From: Elusimicrobiota bacterium | Lineage (GTDB): Bacteria; Elusimicrobiota; Elusimicrobia; JACQPE01 | Reading direction: 5' to 3' | Assembly: GCA_016205025.1 (NCBI GenBank) | Contig: JACQJO010000037.1 | Span: forward strand, 1 to 33,199 | Length of the DNA: 33,199 nucleotides | Shown: piece after piece, positions 25,095 through 33,193 of the stretch | Layout: the number at the start of each line of letters is the position of its first letter | Numbering within the stretch: the first letter of the stretch is position 1 | Translations under genes and position numbers: made by a program | Notes under the pieces: generated by a model | What the model saw: the letters and a program-made list of their open reading frames with translations, nothing else | What the model was told of the DNA's origin: nothing | Database searches by the model: none

Positions 25095-25126
25095 AAAGTG
25101 TCTGTTATTTTCTAGGTCAAAGTGTC
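25095..25126. repeat. AAAGTGTC direct repeat in the toxin downstream region
   Basis: AAAGTGTC occurs at 25095-25102 and 25119-25126, 24 bp apart, in the 315-bp gene-free stretch 24976-25290. Paired repeats of this sort resemble IS ends, but there is no transposase. A CCCC-GCA-GGGG hairpin (25259-25269) also lies here. I see nothing else in the stretch. Confidence 0.3.
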
Positions 25127-25290
25127 CAAGTTTCGCTGACGTTGAACATATTTAAAAGAACGAGTCTCCCTTAGCCTAACGTTATACGGGGGCCTTTTCC
25201 AGAAGGGTTGCAAAAAATTGTAGCGGTGATTAGGGATGAGCTTTAAAGGTGAAAGGTGCCCCGCAGGGGATTCCCTCTTAAGCGGCAACG

Positions 25291-25719
25291 TTATGAAGCC
25301 TTTTTAAGTTCTTTTAAACAGGCGGCGGCGTCCCAAACGGCAAATGGGAATTTGTCTCGATATTGGTAAAAGTGCCTGCGGTTTTCAGAGACAAGGGCTT
25401 TAGCGCCGACGAATTCGGTGTAGGCGGCTATGGCGGCGTCGCCTTTTTTGAGAAATGAGAGGTATTTTTCCCCTAATTCAAAAGGAATGACCCAGTTTTC
25501 ATCTATAACAGTCACGAGGTTGACAACGGCAAAAAATTCTTTGGCCTGTTCGGGACTCAATTTGCTGGTGACTTCATCCACAATGGCGCGAACAATGCGG
25601 ATGCGATAAGCTGAAAGGCTATTGGGCAAAACCAAAAAATCAAGAAGTTCCTCGCTGGGCAGGTGCTTTTCAGCGCCAAAAGAAAAGACGTATTCGTTGG
25701 AATCGAGGACTAAAAGCAG
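25291..25719 (-). CDS. PIN-domain ribonuclease toxin (probable CTG start)
   Basis: A 142-residue PIN-domain protein, the VapC-like Mg-dependent RNase toxin class. The first catalytic acid is in LLVLDSN at the N-terminus, others are the Glu/Asp of RAIVDEV, Asp of KKGDAAIAAYTE, and the SENRRHF motif. The frame has no ATG, GTG or TTG ahead of LLVLDSN. The only reasonable start is a CTG at 25719 with GGGAG and 6-nt spacing, that Shine-Dalgarno being the last codons of the antitoxin gene (WE-stop). A TTG at 25635 would remove the first catalytic Asp. Toxin directly behind antitoxin, 3 bp apart, is the usual order. Confidence 0.78.
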   Translation of the reverse strand: MLLVLDSNEYVFSFGAEKHLPSEELLDFLVLPNSLSAYRIRIVRAIVDEVTSKLSPEQAKEFFAVVNLVTVIDENWVIPFELGEKYLSFLKKGDAAIAAYTEFVGAKALVSENRRHFYQYRDKFPFAVWDAAACLKELKKAS

Positions 25720-25722
25720 GAT

Positions 25723-25896
25723 TTACTCCCAGATTTTTTCTCGTACCTTCCGCAGTTCTTCGATGACCTGTTCTTTCGATTTGTTCTTGAGGGGCCAGCC
25801 TTGTTGGCGGCCAAGCTCACGGATACGCTCGATGTGTTTTTTAACCTGTTGGCTGATAGCTTTCCAATTTTTTTCTTTAACCGCGGTTTTGGGCAT
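25723..25896 (-). CDS. Small antitoxin of the PIN toxin
   Basis: A 57-residue, highly charged helical protein starting at the ATG at 25896 (GAGGAAAAGG just upstream). A longer start at 25920 is possible and would be leaderless behind a TATAAT at 25927-25932. The sequence has a helix with HIERIRELGRQQGW and a C-terminal charged helix (KEQVIEELRKVREKIWE), as expected for an antitoxin tail that wraps a PIN toxin. No ribbon-helix-helix or AbrB motif is clear, so the DNA-binding type cannot be named. Its role is inferred from position. Confidence 0.65.
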   Translation of the reverse strand: MPKTAVKEKNWKAISQQVKKHIERIRELGRQQGWPLKNKSKEQVIEELRKVREKIWE

Positions 25897-25926
25897 AGCC
25901 TTTTCCTCTAGGGTCCTCATAAATAG

Positions 25927-25932
25927 ATTATA
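25927..25932 (-). promoter_or_regulatory. -10 element of the toxin/antitoxin pair
   Basis: A consensus TATAAT on the minus strand 31 nt before the preferred antitoxin ATG. No strong -35 is visible at 16-18 bp upstream. Confidence 0.4.
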
Positions 25933-25981
25933 GGAAATGAGCCCCAAATGCCAGGGGCTAAAAATGTTAGCGGTGGGTCTG

Positions 25982-26022
25982 GCTTCGAAGGCTGCTACTC
26001 TATCCATTGAGCTATGGGCGCC
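25982..26022 (-). pseudogene. tRNA-Arg(UCG) 5' half, truncated after the anticodon loop
   Basis: 41 bp identical to 24936-24976 of the intact tRNA-Arg: acceptor 5' strand, D-arm, anticodon stem 5' side and the full loop CTTCGAA. The D-arm and loop are perfect but there is no 3' half, variable loop or T-arm, so it cannot make a tRNA. It is the presumed displaced half of an integration event. Confidence 0.9.
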
Positions 26023-26037
26023 CTCAAAAAGATTTTA

Positions 26038-27708
26038 TCATCTGGCTAGGCGCGCCCTGGAGAAATGCTCAAAAAACTCTTTATTTGGGGTCAGTTCATA
26101 GAGAATCAGCGGCTCGCCCAATGAAGGCGGGGCGAACCGGACCCGTTCTTTGCGGTCAAACAAATCCAAAAGATGATCCAAATCTCCGGAATTGACCCCC
26201 CAGTTCGCCCTTAAAATTTCTCTGGCGTCTTTATCCCAAAAATCCGAAGTGACAAAAATGCCGTTTTTAAGAAGCACCGCCTGCACAAACGCTTTGCCTA
26301 GATAATCCAGCGCCCGGTCCGGTGGATATCGAATTAGCATTAGTTCCAGCGCCACTCTTTTTCGTTTGCTGAAAAAGGGAATATAGGGCTTAAGCTCCCC
26401 CCATTTCACGCCGGAAATAAAAATAATCGAATCTTGAGGAACCACGGAAGGCAGAGACTGGGCAAAATAGGCCAAGGGCGCGTTCTCCGGCAGGGTATTA
26501 GGATAAATTCTCTCCTGAAAATTGGACGATCCTATCCCCAAAATCCCCGCCGCAACGCCGGCTAAGCACAATCGGCGCGCCGCAAAGCTTGGCGCCAACC
26601 GCAAAACAAGCCGCCTGGCCGCCGTTATTTGGCTTAAACTTAAAATCCCCATCACCAAAAGCATCCAATGGGTTGACCAATAAGTGGCGTTGCCCGGCTG
26701 CCACAGAGAGTAGAAAATCACATAAATTCCGAAACTGACCCATACTACCTTGGCCCACAGTTGCGAAGAAACGGGGGGTGCGCCTTGCTCCGGCTTTTCG
26801 GTAAAACCCAGCGCCAACCCGAGGGAAGTCAAAATGAGAATCAAGACAGACGGCCATCCGGTCGAAGCTATCCCTGAACCCGTCCAGGCCATCCAACTAC
26901 GGCTAATATTGCTCGTTAAATCGAGATTCCAAGAAGAATTCGTCGCACGCAGAGCGTACCAAACGCGCGAGTTGCTGGCTCGAACCCACCAGGCTGTGAT
27001 TTCGGCGGGGTCATAGAGATTATGAATAACAATATAAGGAAGCCCGGCCGCCAGCCACAAACCCAAAGCCAAACCGATCGTTTTCCACCGCGCTTGCCAG
27101 CAGGTTTTCAAAATCACGGCGCCGATAATAACGGTCAAAATGACGTTGCCTGTGTGAACGTAAGGAGGAAGAATGGCGGCTAAAAGCGCCGCCGCTTTCC
27201 TTGCGGGATTTGGCTTGGCCAGATACCATTTCAAAACAACCAAAGCGATCAAGATGGATAGGGCCGAAAGCAGGTACGATTCCCCTCCGCTGGCATGAAC
27301 CCAGAATGATGCCGTAACCGCCAAAAAAACCGCCCCCAATGCCGGCCGGATCAAAGAACCCTCCTGCTTGGTAAAAATAAAAACGAGAATGCCGACGACA
27401 GCGGCCGCCGACAAGCTGGAGTTTAACTGCAGAGTTTGATAAGCGCTTAGATCAAAAAAAGGACCCGCGAACAGGCGGTAAGAGACCCACCCTAAGGCTT
27501 TAAACAAAAAATGGTTTTCGGCGAAAACAACATAGAGCGGATCGCGAATGATCCAAGACTCCACAATGTCGCTGGCCAAAACCGCGTCGAACTGCCAAAT
27601 CCGGTCCCAGGTGGCGGCGTAGATAAACAAAAAAATGGCACCGATAATCCAGTGCGAAAAACGACGCGCCGGGGATGGAATTTTAATTTCTCGAGGGTAA
27701 ACGGCCAT
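26038..27708 (-). CDS. Polytopic membrane protein, possibly GT-C-fold glycosyltransferase
   Basis: A 556-residue protein with about 10-12 membrane segments in the first 400 residues (WIIGAIFLFIYAATWD, AAAVVGILVFIFT, LLSALSILIALVVLKWYL, TIGLALGLWLAAGLPYIVI and others) and a soluble C-terminal domain of about 150 residues. A DxxxxW/E arrangement in the first loop (FDAVLASDIVESW) and the many-span-plus-soluble-domain layout resemble GT-C glycosyltransferases that use polyprenyl-phosphate sugars, but I see no decisive motif. The gene ends 16 bp from the tRNA-Arg fragment and overlaps the exported helical protein upstream by 26 bp. Confidence 0.7.
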   Translation of the reverse strand: MAVYPREIKIPSPARRFSHWIIGAIFLFIYAATWDRIWQFDAVLASDIVESWIIRDPLYVVFAENHFLFKALGWVSYRLFAGPFFDLSAYQTLQLNSSLSAAAVVGILVFIFTKQEGSLIRPALGAVFLAVTASFWVHASGGESYLLSALSILIALVVLKWYLAKPNPARKAAALLAAILPPYVHTGNVILTVIIGAVILKTCWQARWKTIGLALGLWLAAGLPYIVIHNLYDPAEITAWWVRASNSRVWYALRATNSSWNLDLTSNISRSWMAWTGSGIASTGWPSVLILILTSLGLALGFTEKPEQGAPPVSSQLWAKVVWVSFGIYVIFYSLWQPGNATYWSTHWMLLVMGILSLSQITAARRLVLRLAPSFAARRLCLAGVAAGILGIGSSNFQERIYPNTLPENAPLAYFAQSLPSVVPQDSIIFISGVKWGELKPYIPFFSKRKRVALELMLIRYPPDRALDYLGKAFVQAVLLKNGIFVTSDFWDKDAREILRANWGVNSGDLDHLLDLFDRKERVRFAPPSLGEPLILYELTPNKEFFEHFSRARLAR

Positions 27709-28348
27709 GCGCGGCTTTTTGAATGATATCCTGGCTGATTTTGTTTAAATTCTGAATCTCATATTTCAAAGAAAAAGATTTGTCGCGCAACTGCTCCATG
27801 GCCGCCGAAAGCCATCGGTCGTAATACGGCAAAGCGCTTATTTCGCCGCGCAAATCCCACGCCAAATCCGCGGCCTTATCGGCACTGACCGACATTTTTT
27901 TAACAGCCAACGAAAGCTTCCCGGCGGCATGAGCGGCCGCGGAGTCTTTGCGGACGGCGGCCAAAATATCGCGCGCCTCGTTGTTAGTTTGAACGGCGTC
28001 GCTTAACAGCCGAAGCTCCAATTCTTCCACCGCCCGGCGAACGTCGTATTTGATGGCGGCCAGGGCATAAGGGGTCTGCCGGACTTTAAAAAGCGCTTTC
28101 TCGATATCACCGGCCATTCTGGCCGTCCCCTCGTCAGTTTTAGCAACCCGCAAAGCCAGTCGTTCGATTCGAAAAACAACACTTCCGGGCTTGACGGACG
28201 GCTGGGTTTCAAAAAGCCGAACCGCGTCAGCCGACAGCTTGACCGGCGCAACGCCGCCGAATGATTCCCGGCCTACCAGGAACACAGCCGCAACGACCGG
28301 CAAAAAGACTCTCACCCTGCTCCCTCCCCCGAATCTAACCCGCTTCAC
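27683..28348 (-). CDS. Exported helical protein, unknown function
   Basis: A 221-residue protein with a signal peptide (basic MKRVRFGGGSRVR then VFLPVVAAVFLVG) and a helical mature part rich in Ala, Leu, Arg and Lys, with no Cys and no membrane span. Layout resembles the protein at 6606-7220. The following membrane-protein gene starts inside its last codons, so they are likely translated together. tRNA-His lies 28 bp upstream. Confidence 0.65.
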   Translation of the reverse strand: MKRVRFGGGSRVRVFLPVVAAVFLVGRESFGGVAPVKLSADAVRLFETQPSVKPGSVVFRIERLALRVAKTDEGTARMAGDIEKALFKVRQTPYALAAIKYDVRRAVEELELRLLSDAVQTNNEARDILAAVRKDSAAAHAAGKLSLAVKKMSVSADKAADLAWDLRGEISALPYYDRWLSAAMEQLRDKSFSLKYEIQNLNKISQDIIQKAAHGRLPSRN

Positions 28349-28375
28349 GCATGACCCAACCCTATCAAGGTCGAG

Positions 28376-28451
28376 TGGGGCGAGCGACGGGGATCGAACC
28401 CGCAGCCTTCTGGGCCACAGCCAGACGCTCTACCATTGAGCTACGCCCGCC
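28376..28451 (-). tRNA. tRNA-His(GUG) with encoded CCA
   Basis: The extra 5' G (28451) opposes C73, as required for tRNA-His. Acceptor strands GCGGGCG and CGCTCGC pair with one G-U. Anticodon arm TCTGG-CTGTGGC-CCAGA, anticodon GTG. T-arm GCGGG-TTCGATC-CCCGT. CCA is encoded at 28378-28376. Confidence 0.95.
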
Positions 28452-28464
28452 GAGAACTGCTACC

Positions 28465-28492
28465 AGTATAAAAATTTACAGAACTCTCCCAA
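28465..28492 (-). promoter_or_regulatory. tRNA-His promoter
   Basis: TTGGGA (28487-28492), a 16-bp spacer and TATACT (28465-28470) on the minus strand, about 14 nt before the tRNA 5' end. A good sigma70-type match. Confidence 0.6.
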
Positions 28493-28527
28493 AATTCCCC
28501 ACACTGAAATTCCCAACCCCTCTTGAC

Positions 28528-28626
28528 CGCGCCAAACTTCGCGCGCAACAATTAGGAGCAACCCCGCTGACAGCGGGGTGATCCCCTGAAGGTGCCGCGG
28601 TGGCCAACGCGGAGGACCGGCGGATC
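28528..28626 (+). ncRNA. Candidate structured RNA element (hairpin cluster)
   Basis: Three stable structures follow one another: CGCGC/GCGCG (28528-28545); a perfect 8-bp hairpin ACCCCGCT-GAC-AGCGGGGT (28561-28579); and a nested stem closed by GATCC (28580-28584) and GGATC (28622-28626) with inner helices GGT/ACC and CCGCG/CGCGG (28595-28599, 28608-28612). On the plus strand an intrinsic terminator follows. I recognise no known RNA family. The strand is uncertain because the hairpins work on either strand. Confidence 0.35.
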
Positions 28627-28635
28627 AAAAAATTA

Positions 28636-28668
28636 TAGGGAGAGCCGAAAGCTCTCCCTAATTTTTTT
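28636..28668. terminator. Bidirectional intrinsic terminator
   Basis: A perfect 10-bp stem TAGGGAGAGC / GCTCTCCCTA with loop CGAAA. On the plus strand it is followed by a 7-T run (28662-28668), on the minus strand by TAATTTTTT. It lies 9 bp beyond the stop of the ICMT-like gene, so it ends that transcript and also any plus-strand RNA from the hairpin cluster. Confidence 0.9.
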
Positions 28669-28676
28669 CATAAGGC

Positions 28677-29240
28677 TCACCACACAAAAGGAATCAGCCG
28701 CGCCGTCCGGCGGGCGTAAATCCGGTAGGGCTCGCCCATATTGTCCATCAAAAACCTGTCCTCTTTAAGCAATCGCAGGCCGTAAACAAAACCTATGGGA
28801 AAAGAAAAAATCAATAAAGCCAGCCAGCTATGCGCCAAAAGAGGCATGCCCAAAATGCCCAACAACACTCCGAAATAAAGGGGATGCCGGACCAGCCGGT
28901 AAGGCCCATAATCAATGACCGGATGATCGTCGGACCTCAAATCAATGGAGAAGGTGTAATAGTCGCCCAAGACCAGCTTGCCCCAAGTCCTAAAAAACAA
29001 ACAGCCAAGGCAGAGCAGGAACCCGCAGGCCGCTAATGCCCAGTCGGGCTTGACCGGAGGCCTTAGCCAGCACGCCAAATTCAGCAGTCCCGCGCTGGCG
29101 TAAGGAACAAGAATCAGAAGAACCGAAAGCCAATCTCCCCTCGGGATACCCAACTGCTGGCGGCTTTTGGGATGGGTCACAAACTCAACGACAACGCCCA
29201 AAACCGTAATCGCGGCCACGGCCGCCGCAATGATATTCAC
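28677..29240 (-). CDS. Isoprenylcysteine carboxyl methyltransferase (ICMT)-family membrane protein
   Basis: A 187-residue membrane protein with four or five spans and the ICMT/PEMT C-terminal signature: GPYRLVRHPLYFG (117-129 approximately), then KEDRFLMDNMGEPYRIYARRTARLIPF. In bacteria this family methylates small lipophilic or isoprenoid acceptors with S-adenosylmethionine; the acceptor is not known. The start is a GTG at 29240 with a G-rich Shine-Dalgarno 4 nt upstream. It is divergent from the signal peptidase operon, with 42 bp between them. Confidence 0.85.
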   Translation of the reverse strand: MNIIAAAVAAITVLGVVVEFVTHPKSRQQLGIPRGDWLSVLLILVPYASAGLLNLACWLRPPVKPDWALAACGFLLCLGCLFFRTWGKLVLGDYYTFSIDLRSDDHPVIDYGPYRLVRHPLYFGVLLGILGMPLLAHSWLALLIFSFPIGFVYGLRLLKEDRFLMDNMGEPYRIYARRTARLIPFVW

Positions 29241-29265
29241 TCTACCCCCCAGCTCGATCAGAGCC

Positions 29266-29271
29266 TATACT
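29266..29271 (+). promoter_or_regulatory. -10 element close to the signal peptidase start
   Basis: TATACT 11 nt before the ATG at 29283, so the transcript would have at most a few bases of leader. No Shine-Dalgarno is evident (AAAAGATC). The -35 is poor. Confidence 0.4.
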
Positions 29272-29282
29272 AATAAAAGATC

Positions 29283-29806
29283 ATGGCCACAACCACCCCG
29301 TCGAGATTGATCGTTATCGTGGCGGCCAGCTTGCTGGGCGCCCTTATTTTCCGCGATTTGCTCCTGGAGCGCATCTACATAGCCACCCCATCCATGGAAC
29401 CCACGCTGGCCGTTCGATCCGCCTGGTGGGTTGACAAATTGACCCTGCGGCGGCGCCGGCCTCAACGAGGAGAAATCGTTGTTTTGGCCTCTCCCGTCAC
29501 CGCCGAAAAAGACCTGGTTAAAAGGGTGATCGCCATTGCCGCGGATACGGTTGAAATCAGAGATAAAATCGTTTATGTCAACGGCCGCGAGATTCCGGAG
29601 CCTTATGTCCAGCATACGCGCGCCAACGAAATGCTGGTGGGCGACAACCTGGGCCCGCTTAAGGTTCCGCCGGATCACCTCTTTGTCCTGGGCGACAACA
29701 GGGATGAATCCGGCGATTCACGCGACTGGAAAAACTTATCCACCGGAGAACATGTTTATTTTGTTCATCGCGACCTCATCAAAGGAAAACTGATCGGGGT
29801 CCCCAA

Positions 29807-29810
<4 letters not shown>
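29283..29810 (+). CDS. lepB: Signal peptidase I
   Basis: A 175-residue S26A leader peptidase that removes signal peptides on the outer face of the inner membrane. One N-terminal membrane anchor (LIVIVAASLLGALIF), the nucleophile Ser37 in TPSMEPTL, the general base Lys80 in KDLVKRVIAI, and box E LGDNRDESGDSRDW (136-149). It is a short form, near the minimal size for the family. Its TGA overlaps the ATG of the next gene (ATGA). In this operon it precedes two envelope proteins whose signal peptides it or signal peptidase II would process. Confidence 0.95.
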
Positions 29811-31740
<1,930 letters not shown>

Positions 31741-31744
<4 letters not shown>

Positions 31745-32523
31745 CGGGGAAGGCCAAAAAGGCCACAGAGGCAAAAAAGGCCACAGAGGCAAAAACATTT
31801 CCCTCTTTGGCCTCTGTCGCCTCTTTGGCCTTGTTCGCCTTTTCAATTTTAAACGGGTGTTCTCCAAAAAACAGCCCGCCTTCGTCTAACAAAATCTGGA
31901 TTCCCGAAGATGTCGAGCTTTTATTGGGCAGTCTGACCACGCAATCACTGCAGGCCGTGTTTCCCCCCTATCCCGATTCCAGATGGCAAGGCTATATTAA
32001 TCAATTGGGTAAAAAAATCGCGGCGGTGTCCGAAAGGCCTGACTACGACTACCGCTTTATCGTGGCCCGCTCCTCTTATCCCAACGCATTCTCATCGCCC
32101 GATGGAACGGTTTTCATCACCACCGGGCTTTTGAAACTCTGCCATGACCAGGAGAGCGAAATCGCGGCGGTTTTGGCTCATGAAGTAGCGCATGTCAGCC
32201 ATCGCCACGGCGCCCTCCTACTTCAAAAGCAGGCGGGTTGGTCCGCCGTGGCGCTGGCTATATTCGGATTCGAGGGGACCATCTTGGGCTCCGCCACGCA
32301 CCTGGCCGGCACTTTAAGAAATCTGGGCTACGGCCGGGAAATGGAGATTGAAGCAGACCAGGCTGCGGCACTGTACCTTAAAAAATTAAAATATCCCCCC
32401 GCCTCGCTTAAAACTTTCCTTGAAAAAATGGCGCGCTTTGAAAACAGTTTAGGCCTCTCATTTGAAACTTACCTGCGCTCTCACCCGCCGATCAAAGACC
32501 GGCTGGAACAACTTCAGAAATGA
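31741..32523 (+). CDS. M48-family zinc metalloprotease lipoprotein
   Basis: A 260-residue lipoprotein (lipobox ILNGC, Cys40) with an M48 peptidase domain of the BepA/LoiP type that works in the periplasm on outer-membrane protein quality control. The zinc motif is HEVAHVSHRHG (HExxH at 147-151) and the third ligand is the first Glu of EIEAD (about 202). The ATG at 31741 overlaps the TGA of the previous gene; a TTG 9 bp upstream is less likely. The n-region (KKATEAKKATEAK) and the hydrophobic core (SLASVASLALFA) are each encoded by 9-bp repeats that are inverted copies of each other. Confidence 0.92.
31752..31838. repeat. Two facing 9-bp repeat arrays in a lipoprotein signal peptide
   Basis: Left array 31752-31796: GGCCAAAAA, GGCCACAGA, GGCAAAAAA, GGCCACAGA, GGCAAAAAC. 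Right array 31803-31838: CTCTTTGGC, CTCTGTCGC, CTCTTTGGC, CTTGTTCGC. The right array is close to the reverse complement of the left, so the pair can fold into one long hairpin over the start of the M48 gene. Confidence 0.9.
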
Positions 32524-32547
32524 AATCTGTCGCCGTAAAACGAAACG

Positions 32548-32576
32548 TTGCAATTCCCGCCCATATCCTATATACT
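32548..32576 (+). promoter_or_regulatory. Promoter of the Phd-type antitoxin
   Basis: TTGCAA (32548-32553), a 17-bp spacer and TATACT (32571-32576), an excellent sigma70-type promoter, about 34 nt before the preferred start. Confidence 0.7.
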
Positions 32577-32579
32577 CTT

Positions 32580-32599
32580 ATTAGATGCTAATTAGATGC
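32580..32599 (+). promoter_or_regulatory. Likely operator: direct ATTAGATGC repeat
   Basis: ATTAGATGC occurs at 32580-32588 and 32591-32599, an 11-bp step, about one helical turn. A palindrome CTAATTAG spans the junction. It covers the expected transcription start of the antitoxin, which fits autorepression by a Phd/YefM-type antitoxin. Confidence 0.5.
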
Positions 32600-32610
32600 G
32601 AGGTGGTCAC

Positions 32611-32901
32611 ATGCTGAATATTCAACAGGATATCCATTCGTTGACGGACTTTAAGCGCCACACTGTCGACTTCGTGAAACAACTCAAGAAAGGCCACCGC
32701 CCTTTAGTGTTAACGGTGAACGGAAGAGCCGAGGTGGTTGTCCAGGACGCGGAGTCCTACCAGAAACTCTTGGAGATAGCCGAAAGCTTTGAGGCTATTT
32801 CAGCCGTCCAGGAAGGGATGGCGCAGGCCGAGCGCGGGGAGGGAGTCTCTCTGGAGCGGTTTGATAAGCGCATGCGAAAAAAGCATGGGATATCGCGTTA
32901 G
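32611..32901 (+). CDS. Phd/YefM-family antitoxin
   Basis: A 96-residue type II antitoxin. The Phd/YefM fold is visible: TDFKRHTVDFVKQLKKGHRPLVLTVNGRAEVVVQDAESYQKLLE. The C-terminal acidic/helical tail (SFEAISAVQEGMAQAERGEGVSLERFDKRMRKKHG) would bind the toxin. The ATG at 32611 has GAGGTGG upstream; an ATG at 32596 lies inside the operator repeat and is rejected. The downstream toxin frame overlaps it by 17 bp. Confidence 0.88.
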   Translation: MLNIQQDIHSLTDFKRHTVDFVKQLKKGHRPLVLTVNGRAEVVVQDAESYQKLLEIAESFEAISAVQEGMAQAERGEGVSLERFDKRMRKKHGISR

Positions 32902-33178
32902 GCTGACGCCGCGCGCACAGAGGAACGCGGAGAAGCACAGCCGAACGTACGCTTCTCCCCGCGCGGTCTCCGCGACTAAGGACGTGCTTAGACGGCGCAC
33001 TCTTGCTTTCGTGACCGAATACGTTGATCGTTCCGTTTTTTGGGATCTGTTTTTTGGGCTGGACATTAGGGAAAAATTTATTTTAGATCATCATTCCGGC
33101 GCAAGCCGGAATCCAGCTCCTTCTCCTCTGCACAAAAAAGTCCCTCCGCTAGTTCTACAATTCTTTGCTAAGACGTAG
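32885..33178 (+). pseudogene. Remnant of a ParE/RelE-like toxin overwritten by repeats
   Basis: The frame opens with MGYRVRLTPRAQRNAEKH, a typical ParE/RelE N-terminus, and overlaps the antitoxin end as toxins normally do. After about 13 residues it enters a repeat-rich stretch with an internal inverted repeat (GCGGAGAAG 32927-32935 / CTTCTCCCCGC near 32951-32962), and near the end it runs through a 20-bp palindrome (33093-33112). The core strands and catalytic residues expected of a RelE fold are not recognisable in between. It is probably a broken toxin, leaving an orphan antitoxin; a divergent but intact toxin cannot be excluded. Confidence 0.55.
33093..33112. repeat. dRS3-like 20-bp palindrome
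   Basis: ATTCCGGC-GCAA-GCCGGAAT, perfect 8-bp arms with a GCAA tetraloop, followed by CCAGCTCC. It has the ATTCC..GGAAT ends of the dispersed dRS3-type repeats known from Neisseria and seen in other genomes, where they often attract insertions. Only one copy is in this window. Confidence 0.6.
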
Positions 33179-33191
33179 GACTAGGGAGGGA
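33141..33191 (+). promoter_or_regulatory. Stem-loop sequestering a Shine-Dalgarno sequence
   Basis: TCCCTCC (33141-33147) and 33149-33158 pair with 33175-33191 in a 17-bp stem with one bulged G (33148), one G-U pair and a 16-nt loop. The 3' arm ends in GGGAGGGA, the Shine-Dalgarno of the ATG at 33194, so the ribosome-binding site is completely base-paired. Confidence 0.6.
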
Positions 33192-33193
33192 AC

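Larger units (their letters stand above)
24936..26022. mobile_element. 1,046-bp putative tRNA-Arg-targeted mini-element carrying a toxin/antitoxin pair
   Basis: A perfect 41-bp direct repeat bounds this unit: 24936-24976 within the intact tRNA-Arg and 25982-26022 as a free copy. In tRNA terms the repeat runs from just before the 5' end to just past the anticodon loop. This is what site-specific integration into the 5' half of a tRNA gene would leave: a restored tRNA on one side and the displaced half on the other. The unit (repeat period 1,046 bp) holds only a PIN toxin, its antitoxin, and a 315-bp leader before them with no gene. There is no integrase, so mobility would have to be supplied in trans. 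A simple segmental duplication is the alternative. Confidence 0.6.

Noticed and set aside
25174..25180. GCCTAAC as an integron attC core
   Set aside because: The matching GTTRRRY partner is missing in the required place (nearby GTTATAC and GTTATGA do not fit) and there is no integron integrase.
25982..26022. Second functional tRNA-Arg
   Set aside because: Only the 5' half is present; no T-arm or 3' acceptor strand follows.
28528..28626. Hairpin cluster as SRP RNA, tmRNA or a known riboswitch
   Set aside because: None of the conserved loops (for example the SRP GGAA tetraloop region or a tmRNA acceptor end) is present.
33141..33191. Long stem-loop as an intrinsic terminator
   Set aside because: No T-run follows; the 3' arm is instead the Shine-Dalgarno of the next gene.
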